A DNA stretch of 36,748 nt, from contig CAJXKW010000014.1 in assembly GCA_913055855.1 (NCBI GenBank), forward strand, positions 1-36,748. The letters are read 5' to 3'. Position 1 is the stretch's first letter. Each line of letters opens with the position of its first letter. Made by a program: the position numbers and the translations under genes. A model generated the notes under the pieces. It was not told the DNA's origin, did no database searches, and saw nothing but the letters and a program-made list of their open reading frames with translations. Positions 24,660 to 32,764 of this stretch are shown piece after piece. The stretch comes from an uncultured Limimonas sp. (GTDB lineage Bacteria > Pseudomonadota > Alphaproteobacteria > Kiloniellales > Rhodovibrionaceae).

Positions 24660-25385
24660 ATGCAGTGGCACAAGCGGATCGAGAAGAACATCACGCTTCT
24701 CACCGTCCTGGTCCTGATCACGGTCTCCATCGGCGGCATCGTGGAGATCGTGCCGACCTTCACCATCAACAGCACTATCGAGCCGGTGAAGGGCGTCCGC
24801 CCGTACTCGCCGCTCGAGCTGGCCGGGCGCAACATCTACATCCGCGAGGGCTGCTACGTCTGCCACAGCCAGCAGATCCGCACCTTCCGCGACGAGGTGG
24901 AGCGCTACGGCCACTACTCCCTGGCGGCGGAGAGCAAGTACGACCATCCGTTCCAGTGGGGGTCCAAGCGCACCGGCCCGGACCTGGCGCGGGTGGGCGG
25001 CAAGTACTCCAACGACTGGCACGTCGCGCACCTGAAGGACCCGCAGTCCGTGGTGCCCGAGTCGATCATGCCGCCGTACGCCTTCCTCGCGGACACGCCG
25101 CTGAACATGGCCGACGAGATCAAGGCGCACCTGGAGACCAACGTCGACGTGGGCGTACCCTATACCGATGCGCAGATCGCCAATGCGCCGGCCGACCTGC
25201 GCGCACAGGCGAACCCGAACGCCGAGCACGCGGGGCTGCTGGAACGGTATCCCAAGGCCGAGGTGGCGGACTTCGACGGCAAGCCGCAGGTGCTCACCGA
25301 GATGGACGCGCTGGTGGCCTACCTCCAGATCCTTGGCCAGATGGTCGACTTCGACGAGGTCAGCCGGGAGCAACTCCGGCGCTAG
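24660..25385 (+). CDS. ccoO: cbb3-type cytochrome c oxidase subunit II, CcoO (monoheme)
   Basis: The 241-residue subunit has one N-terminal membrane anchor (residues 12-32) and a periplasmic monoheme cytochrome c domain with CYVCH at 65-69. It relays electrons from CcoP to CcoN. The sequence has the family pattern [20 protein letters not shown] and the late PPYAFL segment. Length is normal. AAGGAGG lies upstream of the ATG, 15 nt after ccoN. Its stop codon is the first base pair region of the large hairpin that separates it from ccoQ. Confidence 0.96.
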   Translation: MQWHKRIEKNITLLTVLVLITVSIGGIVEIVPTFTINSTIEPVKGVRPYSPLELAGRNIYIREGCYVCHSQQIRTFRDEVERYGHYSLAAESKYDHPFQWGSKRTGPDLARVGGKYSNDWHVAHLKDPQSVVPESIMPPYAFLADTPLNMADEIKAHLETNVDVGVPYTDAQIANAPADLRAQANPNAEHAGLLERYPKAEVADFDGKPQVLTEMDALVAYLQILGQMVDFDEVSREQLRR

Positions 25386-25476
25386 GGCAAGATGCGATCA
25401 GGTTGGGCCACCTGGTCGCCGAATCTTGCCCCATCTTCAAAGAATCGCGTGCGATTCAGCGATCCATCCGGATCGC
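25385..25476. repeat. Three consecutive hairpins (palindromic element) between ccoO and ccoQ
   Basis: Hairpin 1 (25385-25431) has a 9-bp outer stem GGGCAAGAT/ATCTTGCCC and a 10-bp inner stem GCGATCAGGT/ACCTGGTCGC (one G-T), a 3-nt bulge and a 6-nt loop. Hairpin 2 (25442-25457) is GAATCGC-GT-GCGATTC. Hairpin 3 (25459-25476) is GCGATCC-ATCC-GGATCGC. All carry the core GCGAT or its complement. The element starts in the ccoO stop codon and fills most of the 121-nt gap. It resembles a REP/palindromic mobile repeat; a role in RNA stability or partial termination within the operon is inferred. Confidence 0.75.
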
Positions 25477-25506
25477 ATCGCACACTAGGCAGGTGGACGC
25501 GCTTTC

Positions 25507-25683
25507 ATGGAAGCACTTCGCGAGCTTGCGTTCTGGCTGCGCCAGCTCTGGGTTCTTTGGCTGATGCTGCTTTTCGTCGGCATCGCGGTCTGGGTGTTCT
25601 GGCCTGGGCGCAAGGGTGAACTGGAGCGGCACGGCCGCATCCCGCTCGAGGACAACGGTTCCGGCACGGACCAGGAGGAGTAG
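25507..25683 (+). CDS. ccoQ: cbb3-type oxidase small subunit CcoQ/FixQ
   Basis: A 58-residue protein with one membrane helix (about residues 14-33, LWVLWLMLLFVGIAVWVFW) and the family tail PGRKGELERHGRIPLED. CcoQ stabilises the CcoNOP complex. The start at 25507 has no strong ribosome-binding site, although AGGCAGGTGG lies 14-22 nt upstream. It lies 121 nt from ccoO, unusually far for this operon, and 7 nt before ccoP. Confidence 0.9.
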   Translation: MEALRELAFWLRQLWVLWLMLLFVGIAVWVFWPGRKGELERHGRIPLEDNGSGTDQEE

Positions 25684-25690
25684 CACAGGG

Positions 25691-26557
25691 ATGCCAACCA
25701 AAGGCGAAAAGGACCACCTGACCGGCCAGGAAACCACGGGTCACGAGTGGGACGGCATCAAGGAGCTGAACACGCCACTGCCCAAGTGGTGGGTGTATGT
25801 CTTCTACGCCTGCATCGCGTTCTCGGTGGTCTACATGATCCTGTATCCGGCCATCCCGACGCTGAACGGCTACACCGAGGGTCTGCTGGGCTGGGACCGC
25901 CGGTCGGAGCTGCGTGCCGAGATCCAGGAGGCCAACGCGGCGCAGCGCGAGTATGTCGAGGCGATCGAGACCACCGAGCTTGCCGAGATCTCCAAGGACA
26001 AGGACCTGCTGAACTTCGCCATGGCGGGGGGCGAGTCCGCGTTCGCGGACAACTGCGCGCCCTGCCACGGCCAGGGCGGTGCGGGCCGGCCCGGTGGCTA
26101 TCCCACGCTGGCCGACGACGCGTGGATCTGGGGCGGCTCGATCGAGCAGATCCACAAGACGATCCAGTACGGTGTGCGCAACGACCATGGCAGCAGCCGG
26201 GCGTCGATGATGCCCACGTTCGGCAACATCCTGCAGCGCGACCAGATCGACCAGGTTGCGACGTACGTGTATTCGCTCTCCAACGAGGTGGACGATTCCG
26301 CGGCCGTAGCCGCGGGCGAGACGGTCTATCAGCAGAACTGCGTCGCCTGTCACGGTGCCGACGCGAAGGGCAATCCGATGCTGGGCGCGCCCAACCTGCG
26401 CGACGCGATCTGGCTCTACGGCGGGGAGAAGTCGGAGATCGCCTCCCAGGTCGCCAACCCGAAGCACGGCAAGATGCCCGCCTGGGGCGAGCGGCTCGAC
26501 CCCGAGACGGTGAAGATGCTGGCGGTTTACGTGCACGCCCTGGGCGGCGGGCAGTAG
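25691..26557 (+). CDS. ccoP: cbb3-type cytochrome c oxidase subunit III, CcoP (diheme)
   Basis: A 288-residue diheme cytochrome c. The N-terminal DGIKELNTPLPKWW followed by the membrane anchor (about 33-52) is typical. Heme sites are CAPCH at 122-126 and CVACH at 217-221, with Met ligands likely in MMPTFG and KMPAWG. It takes electrons from soluble cytochrome c and passes them to CcoO. GGAGGAG is 13 nt upstream, within the end of ccoQ. No ccoG, ccoH, ccoI or ccoS follows; a CRISPR array begins after 330 nt instead. Confidence 0.96.
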   Translation: MPTKGEKDHLTGQETTGHEWDGIKELNTPLPKWWVYVFYACIAFSVVYMILYPAIPTLNGYTEGLLGWDRRSELRAEIQEANAAQREYVEAIETTELAEISKDKDLLNFAMAGGESAFADNCAPCHGQGGAGRPGGYPTLADDAWIWGGSIEQIHKTIQYGVRNDHGSSRASMMPTFGNILQRDQIDQVATYVYSLSNEVDDSAAVAAGETVYQQNCVACHGADAKGNPMLGAPNLRDAIWLYGGEKSEIASQVANPKHGKMPAWGERLDPETVKMLAVYVHALGGGQ

Positions 26558-26601
26558 GCGCGCGCGAACGCGGCACCGATCGCGACAACGCCGGCGAAGC
26601 G

Positions 26602-26659
26602 CCGGCCGTGGTCCGGGACCGCGGCCGGTATTTCGGGGCGGCGGGCGGCCGGCCGCCCC
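26602..26659 (+). terminator. Two tandem GC-rich hairpins after ccoP
   Basis: Hairpin A (26602-26628) pairs CCGGCCG with CGGCCGG and continues inward through a T-G and GGTCC/GGACC; TATTTC follows. Hairpin B (26635-26659) pairs GGGGCGGC with GCCGCCCC over a 9-nt loop. They lie 44-102 nt after the ccoP stop and probably end the cco transcript. Confidence 0.55.
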
Positions 26660-26762
26660 ACGATGCGTCAGCCAAAACGCCCGCTCGCCATGACGGCCAA
26701 GACGATCGCCGAAACGATCGCCGCCGCGGTGCTACGCGAGATGACGCTGCCGTTGCTGTGCA

Positions 26763-26791
26763 CGGTTCATCCCCGCGCACGCGGGGACGCG
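26763..26791 (-). repeat. Decayed CRISPR repeat beyond the distal end of array 1
   Basis: The first 25 of 29 bases match the CRISPR repeat, and the last four (CGCG instead of ACAC) are lost. At the one position where the two arrays differ it carries the array-2 base, not that of array 1. It is 123 bp (two units plus one) from the first intact repeat of array 1, at the end expected to be leader-distal, where terminal repeats usually degenerate. Confidence 0.8.
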
Positions 26792-26836
26792 CCTGCTCGG
26801 CGAGAGCAGGCGCGGCGGTACGCGCCAGCGTACCGC
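26789..26836. other. Two abutting perfect hairpins in the CRISPR array 1 trailer
   Basis: Hairpin 1: GCGCCTGCTC (26789-26798), loop GGCGA, GAGCAGGCGC (26804-26813). Hairpin 2, one base later: GCGGTACGC (26815-26823), loop GCCA, GCGTACCGC (26828-26836). Both stems are perfect, 10 and 9 bp. They overlap the decayed repeat by three bases and lie between it and the first intact repeat. A trailer terminator or a stable end of the pre-crRNA (minus strand) is likely; there is no T run on either strand. Confidence 0.6.
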
Positions 26837-26885
26837 TAGACGTGACGCGACGGCCAATCCGGCACCGACGTCCGCGAATAGCGAT

Positions 26886-29049
26886 CGGTTCATCCCCGCG
26901 CATGCGGGGAACACGTTCGCGCTGCCTTCCCTTGCGAACACCTTGTTGGTTCATCCCCGCGCATGCGGGGAACACGTAGACCGGGGTGTGCCGGACAACG
27001 CGGATGACGGTTCATCCCCGCGCATGCGGGGAACACGCCGTTGTTGCCCTGACGCGCGGGCGTCTGCGCGGTTCATCCCCGCGCATGCGGGGAACACGTG
27101 CGCCGCTGACAGGGGCGAATATCCGACAACGGTTCATCCCCGCGCATGCGGGGAACACGTCAGACGTGGGCCTAATCTATCGAAACGACGCGGTTCATCC
27201 CCGCGCATGCGGGGAACACACCCATTCCTCAAACCGCTCGGCTTCCGGCAGCGGTTCATCCCCGCGCATGCGGGGAACACTTGCGCCACGCTGCTCGACG
27301 GGTGCGCCACGACGGTTCATCCCCGCGCATGCGGGGAACACTTCCCCGACGGCCGCGTGAACCAGCACCCGGACGGTTCATCCCCGCGCATGCGGGGAAC
27401 ACCTCCGGCTGTTGGAGTTGATTTGCTTCTCGTGCGGTTCATCCCCGCGCATGCGGGGAACACCTTTGCGCGTCCAACTCGCCTTCGCCCGTGGTCGGTT
27501 CATCCCCGCGCATGCGGGGAACACTCCGCCACCGTGCCGACGATCCGACTGCCGGCCGGTTCATCCCCGCGCATGCGGGGAACACGCCAACAGCAGCCGC
27601 TCCCGCACCACCGGCACCGGTTCATCCCCGCGCATGCGGGGAACACACGGCGACCTGACGCTGGAGGGGCAGCGCCAACGGTTCATCCCCGCGCATGCGG
27701 GGAACACACCTCGAAGATGGCCGGCCCCTGGAATAAACACGGTTCATCCCCGCGCATGCGGGGAACACCCAGTCGTCAAGCGGTGCCTGACGGGGGCTGT
27801 CGGTTCATCCCCGCGCATGCGGGGAACACGCGCGCGCGCTCGACCTCGGCCGGATCGGCCGCGGTTCATCCCCGCGCATGCGGGGAACACTCCGTCTTGC
27901 ACTCAAGCGTCCCCTGGAGCTTCGGTTCATCCCCGCGCATGCGGGGAACACGTGTTTTTGGACTACGAGATGGTCGACGCCCCCGGTTCATCCCCGCGCA
28001 TGCGGGGAACACAGCTGCGGGCGCTTGTCCTCGCGCTGCTCGACCGGTTCATCCCCGCGCATGCGGGGAACACGCTATTGCCGCTGTTCCGGTACGCGAC
28101 TACGACGGTTCATCCCCGCGCATGCGGGGAACACCTTTTCATCCAGCGCCTCAATCTGCGTGCGTGCGGTTCATCCCCGCGCATGCGGGGAACACTCGAG
28201 CCCGGCGGCCTGCCGGGCCTCCGAGAGCGGTTCATCCCCGCGCATGCGGGGAACACTCCCTCGTCTCGCCGTCGGACGGCGCAATCGACGGTTCATCCCC
28301 GCGCATGCGGGGAACACGCGCCCGGCGGAACCGCTGTGCCCGCGTCGGTCGGTTCATCCCCGCGCATGCGGGGAACACGCGCGCAGAGCGAGCAACGTGC
28401 GCCGGTCAACCGGTTCATCCCCGCGCATGCGGGGAACACATCTCCAACGCCGAGCGCACGCTCCAGAACAACGGTTCATCCCCGCGCATGCGGGGAACAC
28501 GGGGTCCCAGACCGGCTCGGCGAATGGTCCGGCGGTTCATCCCCGCGCATGCGGGGAACACTTGGAGGCCGGCGCGGGCGATCTCACAGCTATCGGTTCA
28601 TCCCCGCGCATGCGGGGAACACTGCGCCATCCTGGCGGACGACGTGGAGGCGGCCGGTTCATCCCCGCGCATGCGGGGAACACATCAAAGCCCGAAAAGC
28701 TCTCAGTGCCGCTCACGGTTCATCCCCGCGCATGCGGGGAACACGTGTTTTTGGACTACGAGATGGTCGACGCCCCCGGTTCATCCCCGCGCATGCGGGG
28801 AACACCGCCTCAATCGGGTCGTAGCCCATCTCCGCCACGGTTCATCCCCGCGCATGCGGGGAACACCGACCTGTCCGCGGGCACTCGTCCAGAATAGCCG
28901 GTTCATCCCCGCGCATGCGGGGAACACTCACACACAGTCCCAGATCAACTGCCATGCGCCGGTTCATCCCCGCGCATGCGGGGAACACCAGGCGCGCACG
29001 CTCGCGCTCCTGAACGACCGCGGTTCATCCCCGCGCATGCGGGGAACAC
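26886..29049 (-). CRISPR. Type I-E CRISPR array 1: 36 repeats, 35 spacers
   Basis: A 29-bp repeat recurs at an exact 61-bp period from 26886 to 29049, leaving 32-nt spacers. On the + strand it begins CGGTTCATCCCCG and ends GGGGAACAC; read on the minus strand it begins GTGTTCCCCGC, the E. coli sense orientation, so transcription is expected leftward with the leader near 29050-29348. The inner inverted repeat CCCCGC/GCGGGG forms the Cas6e hairpin. All repeats agree except the base at 26947 (T for C) at the leader-distal end. Spacers 27952-27983 and 28745-28776 are identical. Long open frames across the array (repeating HPRACGEH or SPRMRGT) are artefacts. Confidence 0.98.
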
Positions 29050-29348
29050 TGTGGCTGTAACCCTCTGAAAACGCCGTCAGATTCCAGCCGGGCGAAAGCC
29101 ACCACGTGTTTCCATGCGAAACCTTCCGCACGTCCCACCCGTTCGCAGGGACTGTGACAGCGCCGGTCGGTCGCGTCAAAAGCGCGTCCGCGGGGTATCG
29201 GCCGCCCGGCCGCGCGCCGGGCGCCGACCTCGCCAGCGCCATCCGGGTTCTGGCGCTGGCCCAGGTCGCGCTCGCCATCGCGATCTGGCGGCAAAAGGGG
29301 TAAGAAACCCCTTTCGGCGACTCCAAATGTTCGTGTATACAGGCATCC
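29050..29348. promoter_or_regulatory. Divergent control region between array 1 and cas8e, with two hairpins
   Basis: This 299-nt gap holds the likely leader of array 1 (minus) and the promoter of the cas operon (+). A 15-bp hairpin with small internal loops lies at 29225-29268 (CGACCT and GCCAGCGCC with their complements, 11-nt loop). A second, AAAGGGGT-N5-ACCCCTTT, is at 29294-29314. Short open frames here (29106-29303) have no recognisable family. The region is not markedly AT-rich, unlike classic leaders. There is no cas3 and no clear cas3 remnant. Confidence 0.5.
29312..29341 (+). promoter_or_regulatory. Candidate promoter of the cas operon
   Basis: TATACA at 29336-29341 is a fair -10 box, and TTTCGG at 29312-29317, 18 nt upstream, a poor -35. 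Initiation would fall at about 29348, next to the cas8e ATG at 29349, giving a leaderless or nearly leaderless mRNA. The palindrome at 29294-29314 touches the -35 and could be an operator. Confidence 0.35.
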
Positions 29349-30968
29349 ATGACGCTTAATTACCTCACCTCGCCCTACCTGCGGGTGCGGCGCGCGGATG
29401 GCAACCTGGCCTACGTCGCCCCGGCGGAGATCGCCGCCACGGGCGAGGCGGAGCCGGTCGCCTTTGCCACGGGGCTGCCGCTGCTCGACGCCTTCGCCAC
29501 GGAGCTGTTGATCGCGCTGTTCCAGTACGCCGTGGCGCCGGAGAGCGAGCGCGGCGTGCTCAAGCTCATCCGCGGCGAACGGCCGAGCGTCGAAAGCCTG
29601 CACGACACCCTCGCTGCGGCGGCCGACGGCTTCGACCTCTACGGCGACGCGCCGGCGTTCCAGGATCCGTCGCTTTCCGGGAAGAAACCCTCTGCGGTCA
29701 CGCGGCTCTTCCCGTACACGCCCGACGCCAAGCCGAACGCGTTCAAGCGGAGCATTTGGCCCTACCTTGAGGGTGTGAATCTTGAGACGGCGATGCTCGG
29801 GCTGGCCTTCATGCAGGCGCATTGTTCCGGCGGCGGCGCCGGGTACAAGACCTCGATCAGCGCGGGCGGGCCACTGCGCACCTGGATCGCCGGCCGGTCC
29901 CTGTACGAAACCGTCGTGTGTAACCTCCTGCCGCGCGCGCGTTTCCGCGAACTGGGCACGGACGAAACCGCGCAGGGCCGGAAGCTGCCCTGGCTGAACC
30001 CGTTTTCCGGGCACTACACGAGCGCCAATGCGGCGGCCGAGACGGTGTATTTCGCCACGCCGCGGCGGCTGCTCCTGCCCGAGCCCAAGCCGGCGAGCAC
30101 GGACAATCCCTGCGGCATAACCGGCGAGACGAACGGCTCCATCATCGACGGCGTGATCGAGGCGAGCGGCGGCGCCAACTACGAGAAATCCACCTGGCGC
30201 CACCCGCTGACGCCGTATTACTTCCAGAAGGAGAAGGGCGTGATCCAGGGCCTGCCGCGGCGCGCCATGTCCGTCGCCAAGGACACGGCCTGGCGCGAGC
30301 GCAGCGGGCTTTTCGGCGACAATCTGAAGGGCGACGAAACCGGCACGCTGCCCGCCGAGATCGTGCGCACCTGGCGCGACGGCCGGGCGCGGAACCTGGG
30401 CTGGCAGACCATTCCGGTCCGCTGCTTCGGGTTGCAGTTCGTCCAGCAGGCCAAGGTCGGGGGAACCGTCGACCTCCCGTTCACCTTCCGCGCCCTGCCC
30501 AGCGACGACCCCGACGCCATCGCGCTGTTCGAGGGCTACCTCGCCGAGATCGTCGAGGTGGGCGAGACCATGGTGCGTGCCCTGGGCACCTGCCTGCGCC
30601 AGGGGCTGTACGGCCCGGCCGCGGCGGGCGACCTGCCGCGCGACTGGGGCCGCGAACACCAGGCCGCGTTCTGGCAGCGCACCCAGGCCCCGTTCGACCG
30701 CCACGTCGCCGATCTGGCCGAGGCCCTGGCGGATGCGGACGACGTCGCCGCCGCCCTCGCGACGCCCGAGCGCCAGCGCGAGCGCCAGCGGTTTCAGGGG
30801 ACGCTGCGCGCCACCGCCCTCGACATTTTCGACGCGGTCTGCGCGCCCGGCCTGGACGGCGCGCACGCCCTCGACATCAGCCGCGCCCGGGTGAAGCTCG
30901 CCGGCATCACCACCAAGGAGGCCAAGCGCGGCGTGGACGCCAAGCTTCTGGAGGCCGAAGCGGCATGA
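29349..30968 (+). CDS. cas8e: Type I-E Cascade large subunit Cas8e (Cse1/CasA)
   Basis: The 539-residue large subunit of Cascade reads the PAM on target DNA and recruits Cas3. It starts with the family-type MTLNYLTSPYLRVRRADG and contains the central HCSGGGAGYKTSISAGGPLRTWI region (near 155-178) seen in Cse1 proteins. The C-terminal about 140 residues are predicted helical, as expected for the four-helix bundle. Length is normal (E. coli 502), so the subunit looks intact even though its partner cas3 is not in the window. It overlaps cse2 by four bases. Confidence 0.93.
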   Translation: MTLNYLTSPYLRVRRADGNLAYVAPAEIAATGEAEPVAFATGLPLLDAFATELLIALFQYAVAPESERGVLKLIRGERPSVESLHDTLAAAADGFDLYGDAPAFQDPSLSGKKPSAVTRLFPYTPDAKPNAFKRSIWPYLEGVNLETAMLGLAFMQAHCSGGGAGYKTSISAGGPLRTWIAGRSLYETVVCNLLPRARFRELGTDETAQGRKLPWLNPFSGHYTSANAAAETVYFATPRRLLLPEPKPASTDNPCGITGETNGSIIDGVIEASGGANYEKSTWRHPLTPYYFQKEKGVIQGLPRRAMSVAKDTAWRERSGLFGDNLKGDETGTLPAEIVRTWRDGRARNLGWQTIPVRCFGLQFVQQAKVGGTVDLPFTFRALPSDDPDAIALFEGYLAEIVEVGETMVRALGTCLRQGLYGPAAAGDLPRDWGREHQAAFWQRTQAPFDRHVADLAEALADADDVAAALATPERQRERQRFQGTLRATALDIFDAVCAPGLDGAHALDISRARVKLAGITTKEAKRGVDAKLLEAEAA

Positions 30969-31642
30969 ACCGGCCCGATCCGACCCCACAGTTCGTCAAG
31001 ACCACGGCCTTCGACCGCCCCGCCTACGGCGACGGCCTGCCGCGTATGGGGCGCGCGCTGCTGGACTGGCACGCCTGGCTGACGGCGACCACGACCGAGG
31101 GCGCCCGGGGCGAGCCCATCGGCCCGCGCCGCGCCCTGCGCGCCCAGCTCAAGCGCTGCCGCACGCCCGGGGATGCGCTGTTCCTGCCCGGCTTCGTGCG
31201 CATTGTCGATTTCCTGTACCCGGACGCGGCGACGCGCGCGGCCGCGTTGGCCGACCGCGGAACCGTCGCGGCGCTGGCGCGCGTGGCGATCCTGGCCGCC
31301 CCGGTGGACCGCGAGGCGCCGGCGCGGAACCGGGACAAGAGCCTCGCCTGGCACATGCTCGGCCCGGCGGCGCAGATCGACAACGACGCGGTCAAGGACG
31401 CCGAGGTCAGTTCGCTGCGCGCCTGGCGGCTGGTGCGCACGGCCGACCCCGACGCGGCGCTGGGGGTGTGGCAGCGCCTGCTCCCGGTGTTCCAGCACAA
31501 CGGCGTGAACCTGCCCCAGCTCGCCCAGGCCGTGGCGCACTGGAACGACGAGACGCGCCGCGCGCTGAGCTTCGCCTATTTCGCCGTCGCCGCCACCGGG
31601 CCGCATCCGGCCACGTCCGGCAGCGACGCGGCCGCCGCGTGA
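30965..31642 (+). CDS. cse2: Type I-E Cascade small subunit Cse2 (CasB/Cas11)
   Basis: A 225-residue helical protein matching Cse2: the basic RRALRAQLKRCRTPGDALFLPGF near 55-77, SSLRAWRLVRTADPDAALGVWQRLL at about 148-172, and the closing LAQAVAHWNDETRRALSFAYF. A Cse2 dimer lines Cascade and contacts the displaced DNA strand. It is somewhat longer than the E. coli protein (160), with the extra length in the middle. Its ATG lies in an ATGA overlap with the cas8e stop. Confidence 0.9.
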   Translation: MNRPDPTPQFVKTTAFDRPAYGDGLPRMGRALLDWHAWLTATTTEGARGEPIGPRRALRAQLKRCRTPGDALFLPGFVRIVDFLYPDAATRAAALADRGTVAALARVAILAAPVDREAPARNRDKSLAWHMLGPAAQIDNDAVKDAEVSSLRAWRLVRTADPDAALGVWQRLLPVFQHNGVNLPQLAQAVAHWNDETRRALSFAYFAVAATGPHPATSGSDAAAA

Positions 31643-31677
31643 GCCCCCGCCCCGGCAGCAAGGAGACCCGAGCCGCC

Positions 31678-32757
31678 ATGAGCGACTTCGTGCAGATCCA
31701 CTTCCTCACCGCCTACCCGGCGTCGTGCCTGGTGCGCGACGACACGGGCCGGCCCAAGACCATGACCTTCGGCGGCGTGCCCCGCGGACGCATCTCCTCC
31801 GCCGCGCTCAAGCGCGCCATCCGCACCTCGGACGAATTCACCGAGGGCGTCGAGCACCGCGTGGGCACGCGCACCCAGATGCTGGGCACGCGGATCAAGG
31901 AACGGTTGCAAGAAGAAGAATTCAAAGAAGAGACGGCCGTCGCCGCCGCGCGAACGGTCGCGCAGATGTTCGGGCGGATCAAATCCGCCAACGCGCGCGA
32001 GCCGGAACGCACCGAGATCGAGCAGCTCGCGTTCATCGACCCGGAAGAGGAACGCGGCGCGCTCGACGTCGCGCGGCGCTATGCCAAGGATGAGCTGTCC
32101 GAAGACGACGCCGGGGAAGCCGCCAAGGGCCTCATCCAGAATGCCGTCCGGGCCACGGACATCGCGCTGTTCGGCCGGATGTTCGCCGACCGGCCGGAGA
32201 TGCGCCTGAACGCGGCGGCCGAGGTGGCGCATCCCTTCACCGTCGATCGCGCGGACACGGACGTGGACTACTACGTCGCCGTGGACGACCTGAACGACCG
32301 GCAAGAGGACGCCGGCTCGGCCTTCATCGGCGAGCAGGGCTTCCTCACGGGGCTGTTCTACGGCTACGCCAACGTGAACAAGGACCTGCTGATCCAGAAC
32401 CTGGACGGCGACCGGGCGCTGGCGGACCAGGCGCTGGCCGCGTTCATCCAGGGGCTCGCCACGGTCGCGCCCATCGGCAAGCAAAAGCCCTTCGGCACCC
32501 GCGCGCGGGCGAGCTATCTGCGCGTGGAGCGCGGGACGGCGACGCCGCGCAGCCTGGCCGCCGCGTTCCTCACCCCGATGCAGCCGCGCGAGACCAGCGA
32601 GCAGCCGATGCTCACGCGCGCCATCGCGGAGCTGGAGGGCACGGCCGAGGCCTTCGCCGCGGCGTACGGCGACGACATCGCCAGCCGGACCATGAACGTG
32701 CCCGACCGGACGGGCACGCTCCAGGACTGCATCGCGCTCAGCCAGGACGCGGCGTGA
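31678..32757 (+). CDS. cas7e: Type I-E Cascade backbone subunit Cas7e (Cse4/CasC)
   Basis: A 359-residue RAMP protein; six copies coat the crRNA spacer. Family features are QIHFLTAYPASCLVRDD at the N-terminus, FGGVPRGRISSAALKRAIR at about 31-49, DVDYYVAVDDLNDRQEDAGSA, and the late PIGKQKPFGTRARASYL. A charged run RIKERLQEEEFKEET lies at about 72-86. The start at 31678 has AAGGAG 13 nt upstream, 35 nt after the cse2 stop. Confidence 0.95.
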   Translation: MSDFVQIHFLTAYPASCLVRDDTGRPKTMTFGGVPRGRISSAALKRAIRTSDEFTEGVEHRVGTRTQMLGTRIKERLQEEEFKEETAVAAARTVAQMFGRIKSANAREPERTEIEQLAFIDPEEERGALDVARRYAKDELSEDDAGEAAKGLIQNAVRATDIALFGRMFADRPEMRLNAAAEVAHPFTVDRADTDVDYYVAVDDLNDRQEDAGSAFIGEQGFLTGLFYGYANVNKDLLIQNLDGDRALADQALAAFIQGLATVAPIGKQKPFGTRARASYLRVERGTATPRSLAAAFLTPMQPRETSEQPMLTRAIAELEGTAEAFAAAYGDDIASRTMNVPDRTGTLQDCIALSQDAA

Positions 32758-32764
32758 GGCCGGG

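Noticed and set aside
26943..29060. Very long open frames across CRISPR array 1 (705 and 470 residues) and similar frames on the minus strand of array 2
   Set aside because: They are the 61-bp repeat translated in different frames (HPRACGEH, SPRMRGT, FIPAHAGNT). Such products are known annotation artefacts and have no ribosome-binding site or domain.
29050..29102. GTGGCT/AGCCAC inverted repeat beside the first repeat of array 1 as an integration anchor
   Set aside because: The half-sites are short and 40 nt apart, and the array 2 side has no counterpart. Chance is a sufficient explanation.
29106..29303. Possible cas3 remnant between array 1 and cas8e
   Set aside because: The 65-residue frame shows no HD or helicase motif and only a short hydrophobic helix-like end. 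It is too little to call a pseudogene.
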